DNA of 64,000 nt from JBCCQH01 sp039024435 (GCA_039024435.1 JBCCQH010000027.1:1-64000), one strand, 5' to 3'; counted from the stretch's first letter, positions 1 through 9,624 are shown. A program made the numbers and translations. The notes: generated by a model not told the origin, from the sequence alone.

Positions 1-57
1 AGTATTGTTTGGTCTTGTCCGCGAAAAACATATCCTTCCCGCAAGCGTTCTCACCCT

Positions 58-2496
58 ATGCAATTACTGGTCCGGTTTGGAGGAGCCCTGTTCCTGATCA
101 TCGCCACGTGCCTTGTGGGCTACGCGCAACCGGCGACGGTTACCGGAAAAGTCGTCGATCAAGATGGAAATCCCATGGCCTACGCTACGGTCGCCTTGCA
201 CACGGCTTCGGATTCCGCCCTCGTCGCCGGAGCGATCACCGATGACCAAGGCCAGTTCCTGACCCAAAGTCCCCCTGGCCCCCACCTGGTACAGATCAAA
301 ATGCTATCCTACCGCGAGTCCTGGTTCAAAGTAGAACTGAAAAAGGGCAAAAACGACCTTGGCGAATTTGCCCTGGTGCCGGCGGCGGTGGACCTGGAGG
401 AGGTCGAAATTCGTGCCGAGCGCAGCCAGATGGTCATGAAGTTGGACAAGCGGGTCTTCAACGTCGGCTCCGACCTAAACAACACCGCCCGCAATGCTTC
501 GGAGTTGCTGGACAATGTGCCTTCGGTGGCGGTGGACATGGACGGAAATGTCTCCCTGCGGGGCAGTGAAAATGTACGTATCCTCATCGATGGCAAGCCT
601 TCGGGCCTGGTCGGAACCGGTTCCACCGATGCCCTCCGCCAGCTTCCCGGCAACCTGGTGGACAAGATCGAGGTCATCACAAATCCTTCGGCGCGCTACG
701 AGGCCGAGGGAGAAGTAGGGATTCTGAACATTGTCCTGAAAAAAGAAAAGCGCAGCGGCATTAACGGGGCCTTCGAGCTGACCGGTGGCGTGCCCCACAA
801 TCACCGCGCCTCCTACTCGCTGAACTTGCGCAAGAAGTCGTTCAACTTGTTTTCAAATTTTGCCCTGACCTACCGCAGTACGCCGGGGCAGGGCAGTGCC
901 GACCAGCGCTTTAACTTGGGCGATACGACATTTTCCTACCTGACCACCCGCAAGCGGGTGCGGGGAGGCTGGGGGCAAGCCTTGACCTTGGGTTCGGATT
1001 TTTTTCTCAGCCCCAAGGATCAACTGACCGTCTCGGGTCTGGTTCGGCGCTCGGTAGGCAACAACCGGGCGGAACTCAGCTACCAGGATTTCAACTTCGA
1101 AAATGTAAATACCGCCAATGATTTCCGCCTCGACGAGGAAGTCGAAACCAAGCGGGTCATCGAGGGCGCGCTCAACTACACGCGGACGTTTGCCCAGAAA
1201 GGCCGCAAGCTCACCTTTGACTTTCAGTTCATCGACAGCGATGACCGGGAAGCTTCCGACATCTCACAGACCTCGGATGTGATCGGAGTGGCGCCGCTCT
1301 ACCAGCGTTCCGACAATGTAGAAGACGAGCAGACTTGGTTTTTTCAGACGAACTACGTCCATCCCCTGGGTGGCGAAGAAGCCACGGGGAAGTTTGAGGC
1401 GGGCTACCGCGGCAATTTGCGTTTTATCGAGAACGATTTTGTGGTGGAAGAACTGAACGAAGCGGACGGAACCTGGTCACCCCTGGCGGATTTTGACAAT
1501 GAGTTTCTCTACACGGAAAATATCCAGGCGGCGTACCTACAGGCCTCCAACCAGACGGGGCGCTGGTCCTACCAAGGGGGGCTGCGGGCAGAATACACCG
1601 ATCTTTCCACCGAACTCCTCAAAACCAACGAGACGAATCCCCGCACGTTTTTCAATCTCTTTCCCAGCGCGTTTTTGTCCTACGAAGCCAAGGCCGGCCG
1701 CACCTGGCAACTGAGTTACAGCCGGCGCATTTCCCGGCCGCGCTTCCGCAACCTGCTTCCCTTTACCAGCTACAGCGACAACCGCAACTTCCGGGCGGGC
1801 AACCCGAACCTGAATCCGGAGTTCACGAACTCCCTGGAGGCGGGCTACGTCCGCGACTTCGAAAAGGGATCCTTGCTGTCGAGTCTGTATTACCGCCACC
1901 GCACCGGAGTGATCCAGCGCATCGTATTTGCCGACAGTACGGGCTTCATCTTCCGTATCCCGGTCAACCTCGCCGTGCAACACGCCTACGGAGTGGAGTT
2001 CAACCTGGGGTTGGAACCGACCGACTGGTGGAACCTCAACGGCAATTTCAATTTCTACCGGGCCATCACACGCGGCGACTACGAAGGCCAAAATTTTGAT
2101 GCGGACACCTATACCTGGAATGCACGCCTGTCCAGCAAAATGAAGTTTCCCCGCCTGTTTGATGCCCAGGTGACCTTTGATTACCGAGCACCGGAGATTC
2201 GTCCGCAAGGCCGAATGCTGGCCATCTATTTTATGGACATCGGGCTGTCGCGGGACATTTTGAAGCGCAAGGGTACGTTGACCTTCAGTGTGCGTGATCT
2301 TTTCAATAGCCGGCGCTGGCGCTGGACGGTCGAAGAAGAAGATTATTTCCTGGAAAGCGCATTTCAGTGGCGGCAGCGGCAGTTCCAGTTGAGCTTCAAC
2401 TACCGACTGAACCAGGAAAAGAAGCGTGGCGGTCGCCGCGGAGGGCGTTCGGGAGGCAGCAATGGTGGCAGCGGCGGCGGTGGTGGCGACTTTTAA
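58..2496 (+). CDS. Outer membrane beta-barrel protein, TonB-receptor-like, with carboxypeptidase regulatory-like domain
   Basis: The 812-residue product starts with a signal peptide ending near GYAQ (residue 24). A carboxypeptidase regulatory-like beta-sandwich follows at about 25-105 (VTGKVVDQDGNPMAYATV). A plug-like domain sits at about 125-230 (LRGSENVRILIDGKPSG, then VDKIEVITNPSARYEAEG), and the rest is an aromatic-rich barrel. This order is that of the Bacteroidota 'outer membrane beta-barrel family protein' group (OMP_b-brl_3 type), relatives of SusC/TonB-dependent receptors. The last 25 residues are a Gly/Arg/Ser-rich tail, not a T9SS sorting domain, and probably disordered. The substrate is unknown and no SusD partner is adjacent, so glycan uptake is not supported. 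The ATG at 58 precedes the signal peptide directly. Family is confident; function is inferred as outer-membrane transport or signalling. Confidence 0.9.
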   Translation: MQLLVRFGGALFLIIATCLVGYAQPATVTGKVVDQDGNPMAYATVALHTASDSALVAGAITDDQGQFLTQSPPGPHLVQIKMLSYRESWFKVELKKGKNDLGEFALVPAAVDLEEVEIRAERSQMVMKLDKRVFNVGSDLNNTARNASELLDNVPSVAVDMDGNVSLRGSENVRILIDGKPSGLVGTGSTDALRQLPGNLVDKIEVITNPSARYEAEGEVGILNIVLKKEKRSGINGAFELTGGVPHNHRASYSLNLRKKSFNLFSNFALTYRSTPGQGSADQRFNLGDTTFSYLTTRKRVRGGWGQALTLGSDFFLSPKDQLTVSGLVRRSVGNNRAELSYQDFNFENVNTANDFRLDEEVETKRVIEGALNYTRTFAQKGRKLTFDFQFIDSDDREASDISQTSDVIGVAPLYQRSDNVEDEQTWFFQTNYVHPLGGEEATGKFEAGYRGNLRFIENDFVVEELNEADGTWSPLADFDNEFLYTENIQAAYLQASNQTGRWSYQGGLRAEYTDLSTELLKTNETNPRTFFNLFPSAFLSYEAKAGRTWQLSYSRRISRPRFRNLLPFTSYSDNRNFRAGNPNLNPEFTNSLEAGYVRDFEKGSLLSSLYYRHRTGVIQRIVFADSTGFIFRIPVNLAVQHAYGVEFNLGLEPTDWWNLNGNFNFYRAITRGDYEGQNFDADTYTWNARLSSKMKFPRLFDAQVTFDYRAPEIRPQGRMLAIYFMDIGLSRDILKRKGTLTFSVRDLFNSRRWRWTVEEEDYFLESAFQWRQRQFQLSFNYRLNQEKKRGGRRGGRSGGSNGGSGGGGGDF

Positions 2497-2579
2497 ACCT
2501 TGGCTCGTCTCACTCCCGGGAGTCAAAGCAAAATCCCCGGATTAAATCAAAAGCGCCTCAGAAGTTGGCAAAGTAAAAC

Positions 2580-2587
2580 TATATTTA
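2580..2587 (+). promoter_or_regulatory. Candidate -7 promoter element before the CPBP protease gene
   Basis: TATATTTA matches the Bacteroidota -7 consensus TAnnTTTG at all but the last base and lies 22 bases before the TTG start of the CPBP gene. No convincing -33 element was placed, so the call is weak. Confidence 0.3.
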
Positions 2588-2609
2588 CGGCGAAATTTTC
2601 TTTTCGCGC

Positions 2610-3536
2610 TTGAACGAAGACAACCAATACGATCTCTCTTCCATGTTCGCGTCCCCCTGGCGCGCGCTGTTTTTGGGCTTCGTGTTGCTGCTGCTGTGCA
2701 TCATGTTCAGCGCGGTCACCGGTCAGTGGTTGATGAGCCTGTTCGGCGGGGGGGCGGCGACCTTCAATGAATTGGCGCGCACCCAGCCGGGATTTACCCG
2801 ATTTCTCCAAGGTCTTTCCAATTTGCTTTCCTGGGGCTTGCCAGCCCTCTTCTGGGCGGTGTACACCGGAGGGTTTCGCCGGCGATTGGGTTTTACTACC
2901 CGTCCGCGCGGGATCTTTTTCGGACTGGCCGCCCTGACCATTGTGATCGCGCTGCCCTTCGTGGAGTCGTTGTTGATCCAAGAGGAAAGCCTGCACGTCA
3001 CCGAGGGCCTGGAAGGGTTTGAAGAATGGGCCAAGGACCGTGAGGTCGACACCGGAAAAGTAATTCTGACCTTGCTCAAGGACACTTCCTTTGTCGGACT
3101 CTTCGCCAACGTGATGGTATTTGCCGTGATCCCGGCGGTTTCGGAAGAGTTGTTTTTCCGGGGCTTTCTCCTGGGCACCCTGAAGCGCAGCGTGGGATTG
3201 CACGCGGCCGTTTGGATCAGTGCGACGATCTTTTCGATTGTCCATTTTCAGGTGCTAGGTCTTTTTTCGCGGATTGTGCTCGGGGCCATGCTGGGGTATT
3301 TTTATGCCTATTCTGGAAACCTATGGGCCAGCATTGTGGCGCATTTCACCCACAATCTGGTCAATATCGTGCTTGCAGTCCTGGCGCTGCGGGGCATTCT
3401 CCCGGGAGATGTCACCGTGGGCAGTTTTGATTTCGGGATCGTTGTGGTCATTTTGTCATTCTTTTTTACCACCTTGCTGGTTTACTATTTCTCCCGCAAA
3501 GCGCACCGGTTTAACTCGACATTGAAGTATGAATGA
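2610..3536 (+). CDS. CPBP family intramembrane metalloprotease
   Basis: A 308-residue polytopic membrane protein with the CPBP/Abi (Rce1-like) signature: EELFFRGFLLG near residue 180 (the EExxxR motif), then conserved histidines in SIVHFQ and IVAHFTHN that complete the metal site. Such proteins cleave within membranes and include prenyl-protein proteases and bacteriocin-immunity proteins; the substrate here cannot be told. The reading frame opens with TTG at 2610. An ATG at 2643 (MFASPWRAL) is an alternative that still keeps the first membrane helix. The 3' end overlaps the cdsA start by 8 bases, so the two genes are probably co-transcribed and translationally coupled. Confidence 0.88.
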   Translation: MNEDNQYDLSSMFASPWRALFLGFVLLLLCIMFSAVTGQWLMSLFGGGAATFNELARTQPGFTRFLQGLSNLLSWGLPALFWAVYTGGFRRRLGFTTRPRGIFFGLAALTIVIALPFVESLLIQEESLHVTEGLEGFEEWAKDREVDTGKVILTLLKDTSFVGLFANVMVFAVIPAVSEELFFRGFLLGTLKRSVGLHAAVWISATIFSIVHFQVLGLFSRIVLGAMLGYFYAYSGNLWASIVAHFTHNLVNIVLAVLALRGILPGDVTVGSFDFGIVVVILSFFFTTLLVYYFSRKAHRFNSTLKYE

Positions 3537-4437
3537 GATCCTCAAACGCTTCCTGACCGCCGTCATCGCCGGAGGTACTCTGGTGACCGTCCTCGTGCTG
3601 TCGTCCTGGGGGTCGTGGGTCTTTGGGATCGTGGTAGGCCAATTGGGGCTGTACGAATTCTACCGCATGACCGGGGTAAAATCGCAGGTCGGCAAGTGGT
3701 TCATGCTGGGGGTAGGGGTCGCGATCTGGCTCTACCTGGCTTTTTTCGTACTCTTCCCGATTTCGATTCAAGCTTCACAGTTTGCGCTCGTCATCGAGAC
3801 CAATCTGCTTGTCATCAGCATGCTCCTGTTTAGCATCACCGCGATCATCTTGTTGTTCGAGCGGCAAGTCACTGCGCCGGCGCTGGAGATGAGTACCCTG
3901 GCTTTCGGCTTTTTGTACGCTTACCTGCCGATGGTCTTGCTGTTTTTATTGTCGCTGGACCCCACCCAAATGGCGGACAGCCTCGACTTCAAAAGCATGG
4001 AAATGGTGCGGGATCAACACTACAATTTTCGGATTCCGCTGGGCATCCTTATGATCGGCTGGGGAATGGACACCGCGGCGTACTTCGGCGGGCGGTTCAT
4101 CGGCGGCAAAAAGCTGTTTGAGCGGATCAGCCCGAACAAAACCTGGGCCGGCGCCATCTGCGGCGCTGCGGCCAGCATTGCGGTGGGATTTTGGCTGAAT
4201 GCCATGTGGACCCTGGCCTTCAGTTGGATTGTAGTCTCGGTGATCATCGCCATCTTTGGCCAACTGGGGGACCTGGTGGAATCGAGCTTTAAACGGGGGC
4301 TCCAAGTCAAAGACTCCGGCGGCATCCTGCCCGGACACGGCGGTATGCTGGATCGTTTTGACGGGGTATTCCTTTCGGTTCCGGTGATTTACCTCTACTA
4401 TCTGATTCGGTTTGTGCTCGATTTCGGGTCGATTTGA
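3529..4437 (+). CDS. cdsA: Phosphatidate cytidylyltransferase
   Basis: CdsA makes CDP-diacylglycerol from phosphatidic acid and CTP in the inner membrane, the branch point to phosphatidylethanolamine and phosphatidylglycerol. The 302-residue protein has multiple hydrophobic segments and the family signature near the C terminus: GDLVESSFKRGLQVKDSGG followed by LPGHGGMLDRFDGVF, including the catalytic Asp/Lys/Asp cluster. Length is usual for the family. It overlaps the upstream CPBP gene by 8 bases. No clear terminator was seen before the glutamate dehydrogenase gene 128 bases downstream. Confidence 0.95.
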   Translation: MNEILKRFLTAVIAGGTLVTVLVLSSWGSWVFGIVVGQLGLYEFYRMTGVKSQVGKWFMLGVGVAIWLYLAFFVLFPISIQASQFALVIETNLLVISMLLFSITAIILLFERQVTAPALEMSTLAFGFLYAYLPMVLLFLLSLDPTQMADSLDFKSMEMVRDQHYNFRIPLGILMIGWGMDTAAYFGGRFIGGKKLFERISPNKTWAGAICGAAASIAVGFWLNAMWTLAFSWIVVSVIIAIFGQLGDLVESSFKRGLQVKDSGGILPGHGGMLDRFDGVFLSVPVIYLYYLIRFVLDFGSI

Positions 4438-4565
4438 ACTTTCAATCGACATTCTTGTCCTTTTGACAAATATAAGCCGGAGGAAATCACACTTCGGCCC
4501 CGACTTAATTTGGGTGCTACGGTCGGATTCGATAAATTGGTGCCCGAACGAAAAAAAGTTCCTCT

Positions 4566-5837
4566 ATGGCATCTGTAAACACCATACCTTCAGTGGATAG
4601 ACTTTCCCCGTACGATTCGCTGATGAAGCGCTTCAATGAAGCGGCTGACATCATAAATCTCGACGAACGTTTCCGCCACGTCATTGCGGCCCCGGAGAAA
4701 ATCGTCGAAGTCACTTTGCCGGTTAAACTCGACAACGGCAAGACCAAGGTTTACCGCGGTTATCGGGTGATCCATTCCACCATTTTGGGTCCTTCCAAGG
4801 GGGGGATCCGTTACTCCACGCACGTCGACAGCAGCGAGGTCAAAGCCCTCGCCGGCTGGATGACCCTCAAGTGTGCGATTGTGGGTCTGCCCTACGGCGG
4901 CGCCAAAGGCGGGATTGCCATCAATCCCCGCAACCGCAGCGAAGATGAATTGGAGCGGGTAACGCGGGCCTACACCCGGGCGCTCAAAGAAGTGTTTGGA
5001 ACGAACAAGGACATTCCCGCGCCGGATATGAATACCAGCGGGCGGGAAATGGCCTGGATCTTTGACGAGTACTCGCGCGTATTTGGCTACGAACCGGGCG
5101 TGGTGACCGGTAAACCCATCGAACTGGGCGGCTCCCGCGGTCGGGTTGCGGCTACGGGACGCGGGGTCATGACCACGGCAATGTGCGCCATGGAAAAACT
5201 CGGCTGGAACCCCAAGGACGTTTCGGTAGCCGTTCAGGGCTTCGGTAACGTGGGCACTTGGGCAGCACGCTTGCTCGCGGAAAAAGGGTGTACCGTCGTG
5301 GCGATTTCCGATGTTTCCGGGGCTTACTACAATCCCGAGGGTCTGGACATCGAAGCGGCCATCGCCTACTGCGACCAGAACAACCGGACCCTGGAAGGGT
5401 TTACCGGTGGCGTGCAAATCTCGAATTCCGAATTGCTGGAACTGGACGTGGATCTGCTGGCTCCCTGCGCCCTAGAAGACCAGATCAACGACAAAAACGC
5501 AGCCAACATCAAGGCCAAGCTCATCGTCGAAGGCGCCAACGGCCCTGTTTCCGCCAACGCTGACCCCATCCTCGACGAAAATGGCATCCTCATTGTACCC
5601 GATATCCTCGCCAATGCGGGCGGGGTGACGGTCTCCTACTTCGAGTGGGTCCAAAACCGCCGCGGTCACTACTACACCGAGGAAGAGATCAACGACAAAG
5701 CGGATCCCATGCTCAAGCGCGCTTTTGAAGACGTCTGGGCCACGCGCAAGCACTTCAATTGCTCCATGCGCCTGGCCGCCTACATCGTGGGCATCGCCAA
5801 AGTCGCCAAAGGCATCGAAATGAAAGGATTCTATTGA
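4566..5837 (+). CDS. Glu/Leu/Phe/Val dehydrogenase (glutamate dehydrogenase)
   Basis: NAD(P)-dependent oxidative deamination of glutamate to 2-oxoglutarate, or the reverse. The 423-residue length fits the short bacterial hexameric GDH class. The substrate-site motif KCAIVGLPYGGAKGGI lies near residues 100-117, where K in GGAKGG is the substrate lysine. The Rossmann loop VAVQGFGNVGTWAARLL is near residue 225. Leucine dehydrogenase is close in sequence, but length and motif context favour glutamate. The ATG at 4566 follows an A-rich leader (gaacgaaaaaaagttcctct). A strong hairpin terminator follows the stop. Confidence 0.92.
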   Translation: MASVNTIPSVDRLSPYDSLMKRFNEAADIINLDERFRHVIAAPEKIVEVTLPVKLDNGKTKVYRGYRVIHSTILGPSKGGIRYSTHVDSSEVKALAGWMTLKCAIVGLPYGGAKGGIAINPRNRSEDELERVTRAYTRALKEVFGTNKDIPAPDMNTSGREMAWIFDEYSRVFGYEPGVVTGKPIELGGSRGRVAATGRGVMTTAMCAMEKLGWNPKDVSVAVQGFGNVGTWAARLLAEKGCTVVAISDVSGAYYNPEGLDIEAAIAYCDQNNRTLEGFTGGVQISNSELLELDVDLLAPCALEDQINDKNAANIKAKLIVEGANGPVSANADPILDENGILIVPDILANAGGVTVSYFEWVQNRRGHYYTEEEINDKADPMLKRAFEDVWATRKHFNCSMRLAAYIVGIAKVAKGIEMKGFY

Positions 5838-5871
5838 GCCGATTCGGCTGAATCCATTTCGTACCCTATAG

Positions 5872-5904
5872 AAAAACGGCCCCTCCCCGATGCGGCCGTT
5901 TTTT
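5872..5904 (+). terminator. Rho-independent terminator after glutamate dehydrogenase
   Basis: AAAAACGGCC and GGCCGTTTTT form a 10-bp stem around a 12-base loop, ending in six T residues. It lies 34 bases after the dehydrogenase stop and 23 bases before the next gene's ATG. The A/T arms make it potentially bidirectional. Confidence 0.85.
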
Positions 5905-5927
5905 ATTGGTTAAATTTGTCCACAACC

Positions 5928-6590
5928 ATGGCCCGCCCCCGCCGATATCGCTACGCTGAATCCCTCGCCTTGTTGCGGGCTTGGCGGGATGATCCCCCCG
6001 GTCACCTGGACTGGGACCGCGCAAAACAAAAATTGACTGTCCGCGATGACGCGGGAGTCAAACAATTTACGTTTCGCTTGCCGTTGCCCTTTCCCCCCGC
6101 GTCCGAGGGCATTTCCCTGGCCGAATATCTGGAAGACGTACCGGAGACCCCACCACCCTACTTACTGCTGCTTTTGCAGGCCGGCCACAGCGCCCTGGGC
6201 TATTTCGAGGAAGGAGAAGTCGTCCACCACAAGGTGATCAAAAAGTACATGGTGCGGGCCCGGCAGGGCAAAGCCCAAATCGGCTATCTGAATACCCGCG
6301 GCAAGTCGAAGGCCGGTTCCCGGGTGCGCCTCGCCAACACCATCAGCTTCTTCGAAGCCATCAACGCCAAAGTCACCGAATGGGACATCATGAACGGGGT
6401 TGAGCGCATCTTGCTCAGTTGTCCGGTGCGCATGAAGCCCCTGCTGTTCCAATCAAAGGTGCCCCCGCCCTTCACGAAGGATGACCCGCGGCTGCTCAAG
6501 GTGCCGCTCGACATCCACCGGCCCGATTTGGAGGAGCTGAAGCGGGTGAACCGCATCATCCAAATGGGCGAACGCACCGAGGCGGGCTAA
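5928..6590 (+). CDS. Conserved hypothetical protein
   Basis: I do not recognise this 220-residue protein. It is basic at the N terminus (MARPRRYRYAESLALLRAW), has no signal peptide or membrane helix, and contains a stretch rich in K/R around residues 105-125 (KKYMVRARQGKAQIGYLNTRGKSKAG), which may contact nucleic acid. The layout vaguely recalls ribosome- or tRNA-associated release-factor-like proteins, but I see no catalytic motif. An in-frame TTG at 5916 is possible, but the ATG at 5928 gives better spacing from the preceding terminator. Its stop is only 6 bases from the convergent gene's stop. Codon use and protein-like composition support a real gene. Confidence 0.75.
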   Translation: MARPRRYRYAESLALLRAWRDDPPGHLDWDRAKQKLTVRDDAGVKQFTFRLPLPFPPASEGISLAEYLEDVPETPPPYLLLLLQAGHSALGYFEEGEVVHHKVIKKYMVRARQGKAQIGYLNTRGKSKAGSRVRLANTISFFEAINAKVTEWDIMNGVERILLSCPVRMKPLLFQSKVPPPFTKDDPRLLKVPLDIHRPDLEELKRVNRIIQMGERTEAG

Positions 6591-6596
6591 CTGACT

Positions 6597-7877
6597 TCAA
6601 TTGTTGGTTTTGACGGTTGTGACCGTGCTCATCCAGCAGCGCAGCGGCCAGGTATCGCCGTCGGAGAGGCCCTTGAACTTGGCTTCTTTTACCGTCGGAG
6701 TGCTGAGATTGTACTGGTAGATGCGCCGGTCCGCTTCCAACGTAACCGAGGGATCTACATTTTTCGCATCCTGGCACAGACTTACCGCCAGCCAGTACAC
6801 CGCTTTCCGATCAAAATCGGAGAATTCGCAAGCATTGCTGCCCTCCAGATAGAGTTCGGCCAGGCGGATGTAGGGGTAACCCCAGGTCGGCTGGAACTGC
6901 ATGGCCCGCTCGATTTCGGTGCGGGCTGCGCGGTAATCGCCGTTCAGCGCCAAAATTTCGGCTACGTTTAGGCAGTCATTCGCCCGCAAGGCGGGATCTT
7001 CCCCCAATTCGACGGCCCGGTTCAGGAAGTTGATCGCGGCGAGGAATTCCTGCCGGTTCAACGCGTCCGCCGCCGCGAGGCGAAACATCCAGGGCGCTTC
7101 CCCTTGTTCACGGGCGCAGTTAAACTCCACCTCCCAAAATTCGTGCTCGGTGTAGCAATCTTGCAGTGCGTACAGCACCAAAAAACCGGAACAGGTAACT
7201 GCCGTCGGATCATTGTGGACCAGGCGCAGCAGATCTTCGCATTCGGGTACGACCCGCCGGAGCCGCAGCAGAAGGGTCAGTTGCAATCGCCCGGCGGGTT
7301 CGGTCGGATCGCCGTGCCGGATCAGGCGGCTCTGCAATAGCTCTGAGGCTTGCCGCCAATCCGCCGCCAGTTCACCCAGGGTGGCGCGCCCACGCTGGTA
7401 ATCCTGAATTTCGAATTCCAGCCAGTTTTCGTAAAGGACCAGCGGGCAGCCAAAGGGAGCGGCCAAAACGGCGCGTTTGATCATGTTGCGCCCTTTTTCC
7501 CGGTAAACCTCGGGGTAGCGCAGCACTAGCATGCCCTGGCGGAGGTGCCATTCATTGGGTCCCATCGGGTCGTAATTCGCACTGAGGCGGTAGACTTCCT
7601 GCAAAAGGGCGACCTCATCCGCACCGGGAGCTTGGGTATGGGATTGCCCGGGCAGGACAATGGACTCCGCAGCGTCTGCAAGGCGAAAAACTGCGGTGCT
7701 GTCCCGCATTACGATTTCGCGCAGCAGTCCCAGGGCGGCCTCGCGCTCATTGTCCAATACCATCTCCAGGAAACGGTTCTGCCGATCCGGATACAACTGG
7801 CCCGCTAACGGTCCGCAACTGATCAGTGTCAGAACCAAGAGGGAAATGTATTTTGCGGGAAAGTGGGGCATTTGCAA
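6597..7877 (-). CDS. Tetratricopeptide-like lipoprotein or secreted protein
   Basis: A 426-residue protein with an N-terminal export signal (KYISLLVLTLISCGPLAG). LISC is an acceptable lipobox, so lipidation at Cys is likely. The body is alpha-helical with degenerate TPR-like pairs; the clearest is FLAAINFLNRAVELGEDPALRANDCLNVAEILALNGDYRAARTEIERAMQ, spanning residues roughly 280-330. The last 100 residues have several cysteines. TPR proteins of this type usually scaffold envelope complexes; no partner is evident. The second Met (MPHFPAKY) is an equally good start. The gene is followed convergently by the unknown gene ending at 6590. Confidence 0.75.
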   Translation of the reverse strand: MQMPHFPAKYISLLVLTLISCGPLAGQLYPDRQNRFLEMVLDNEREAALGLLREIVMRDSTAVFRLADAAESIVLPGQSHTQAPGADEVALLQEVYRLSANYDPMGPNEWHLRQGMLVLRYPEVYREKGRNMIKRAVLAAPFGCPLVLYENWLEFEIQDYQRGRATLGELAADWRQASELLQSRLIRHGDPTEPAGRLQLTLLLRLRRVVPECEDLLRLVHNDPTAVTCSGFLVLYALQDCYTEHEFWEVEFNCAREQGEAPWMFRLAAADALNRQEFLAAINFLNRAVELGEDPALRANDCLNVAEILALNGDYRAARTEIERAMQFQPTWGYPYIRLAELYLEGSNACEFSDFDRKAVYWLAVSLCQDAKNVDPSVTLEADRRIYQYNLSTPTVKEAKFKGLSDGDTWPLRCWMSTVTTVKTNN

Positions 7878-7935
7878 GTCGTTTTATGTACTTACAATAA
7901 CGCACCGGGGGAAAATCGGTTCATTTCCGGCTGAA

Positions 7936-9624
7936 TCAGTCGACCACGCGCTTGATGAACCAGACGTCGTTCAGGTTGACCCCGACGCGCAACTGGATCG
8001 TGGTTTCTTCCAGCAGGTTTCCCGCCCGGGTGCCGCGCCGTCCCACCGAGAGGCCGAGGTTGACCCGAGAAAAATTCGCACCGACCGCATTGAAAAAGCC
8101 GATTGGCAGCCCTACCCCAAAGGTGACGCCGTACTCGGGAATGGGATTTCCTTCGAGGGTCAGGAAAGTCGAGTTGTAGTACCCACCGAGGCGGTAAGCA
8201 ATCCGGTTGCGGTATTTGCGCGAAATCAAATCGGGGATGATTTCTCCGCCCACGTTGAGATTGAGTTGCCCGTTGAGCGAATTTGCGTCGTTGAAGTAGG
8301 AAAAATTGCTCCAGTCCTGGTAGCTGACGTCGGCGCCAAAAACCCAGCGGTTTGACCGCCCGAAGGTGAAGCCGAATCCGTACTTCGTGGGAAGGTTGAC
8401 CTGTCCCTCATCGTTGAAGAGGGTATCAGCGATGAAGCTGTTGTTGAATTCGAGGAGGCGGTTGCCATTCAGGGAAGTTGCCGGTTCAAAAATGCCCCCA
8501 ACGCGGATCACAAAGTTTTTCCGGCGCTCTACGGTAGCGGCGCGTTTTCCCGCCCGGATTTCCGCCAATTCGAGTTCAAGGGCCTCCTTGCGCACACTGA
8601 GCTTGCGGCGGCGACCTTTGATGTTGCCCCGGAGATCACTGATTTCTCGGGTCCGATTCTTGATTTCGCGGACGACCTTTTTGCGCTGTTTTTCCACCCG
8701 GAAGAGCTTGTCCTGTAGCTTGCCGATTTCTTTTTTGTTTTCGTCTTCTTTCTTCATCAATTCGGCGACCCGGCTTTGCAGACTTTCTTTTTCTTTCTGC
8801 AATGCGTCGGCTTTGACCTGTTCTTTTTCCTGCCAGGCGAGCAACTTTTCATTGTCCTTGTCCAGTTGTTGGTCTTCCTTGTCCAGGTTGGCGAGGGCCT
8901 TGTCGATTTCGGCGATGTCTTGTTCGGTGGCTTTGGCCCGGTCGACATTCGTCTTTAGGCGGAGAGTGTCCCCGTACTGCAAGCCAAACTGAGGCAAAAG
9001 GCCACTGAGCTGGCTGCGGTTGAAGATGCTAATCGTATTGAAACCGGTGCTCGTGAAAACCGAAGTCGTCGTGTAGGTCGTGGATCCAAAAGCGAGGGTG
9101 AGGTTTGCGCCTGCGTAAAAGTGGCGAAAGAAGCGGAAACCTGCCCCCAGATAAAACTGGTTCAACCCACCATCCGAGTTGTAATTGACGGTATAGGGCT
9201 CGGAAGCGGTATCGATCTGCAGGGTCTGGGATACGGTCACGTCGTAGCCGGTGGAACTGTATGGGGCCAGCCCGGCGACAAAGCCGAAGTTGCGCTTGTT
9301 CGAAAAGGCAAAGGAGACATTGTGAAAGCCGGCGGTGCCGACGTTTTGCGAGTTGATGTCCGATTCCTGTAGACTGAAAGAGCCGAAGCCATTGATGTCG
9401 AGGGTCGTCAGGCGAATGTCGGCGTAGGAAGCGGGATTGATCCGGTTAACGGTGGTTCCATCGAAGGCCCCGATCCCCACGCTGCCCATGGAAAAGTTCC
9501 GGGTGCTGGTCGGATTGTACAGGTCGCCCAGTCCGTAGCGGGAGTAGGGCGAAAGCGAGATCTGCGCAGCCAGGGGGCTCAGCAGGACAAAGGTGAGGAG
9601 AAACAGCGCGATCCGTCTATGCAT
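7936..9624 (-). CDS. Outer-membrane barrel protein with a long coiled-coil insertion
   Basis: The start chosen is ATG at 9624 (MHRRIALFLLTFVLLSPLAAQ), which gives a clean signal peptide; an upstream extension would run deep into coaX. The mature N terminus SLSPYSRYGLGDLYNPTS resembles a Bacteroidota family of FadL/PorV-like barrels, and the N-terminal 220 residues and C-terminal 190 residues are beta-strand-rich. Between them, about residues 225-368, lies a highly charged coiled coil made almost only of K, E, R, D, Q and L (for example DKALANLDKEDQQLDKDNEK). Such a rod is unusual inside a barrel; it could project into the periplasm or outside. The start overlaps the coaX stop by 8 bases, so the two genes are coupled. 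Confidence 0.82.
   Translation of the reverse strand: MHRRIALFLLTFVLLSPLAAQISLSPYSRYGLGDLYNPTSTRNFSMGSVGIGAFDGTTVNRINPASYADIRLTTLDINGFGSFSLQESDINSQNVGTAGFHNVSFAFSNKRNFGFVAGLAPYSSTGYDVTVSQTLQIDTASEPYTVNYNSDGGLNQFYLGAGFRFFRHFYAGANLTLAFGSTTYTTTSVFTSTGFNTISIFNRSQLSGLLPQFGLQYGDTLRLKTNVDRAKATEQDIAEIDKALANLDKEDQQLDKDNEKLLAWQEKEQVKADALQKEKESLQSRVAELMKKEDENKKEIGKLQDKLFRVEKQRKKVVREIKNRTREISDLRGNIKGRRRKLSVRKEALELELAEIRAGKRAATVERRKNFVIRVGGIFEPATSLNGNRLLEFNNSFIADTLFNDEGQVNLPTKYGFGFTFGRSNRWVFGADVSYQDWSNFSYFNDANSLNGQLNLNVGGEIIPDLISRKYRNRIAYRLGGYYNSTFLTLEGNPIPEYGVTFGVGLPIGFFNAVGANFSRVNLGLSVGRRGTRAGNLLEETTIQLRVGVNLNDVWFIKRVVD

Noticed and set aside
58..2496. SusC-type glycan importer
   Set aside because: No SusD gene follows, and the domain pattern is that of the OMP_b-brl_3 group.
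1537..2526. Long antisense open frame opposite the barrel protein gene
   Set aside because: It mirrors a real gene in a GC-rich sequence, has no homology signature and lacks a start context.
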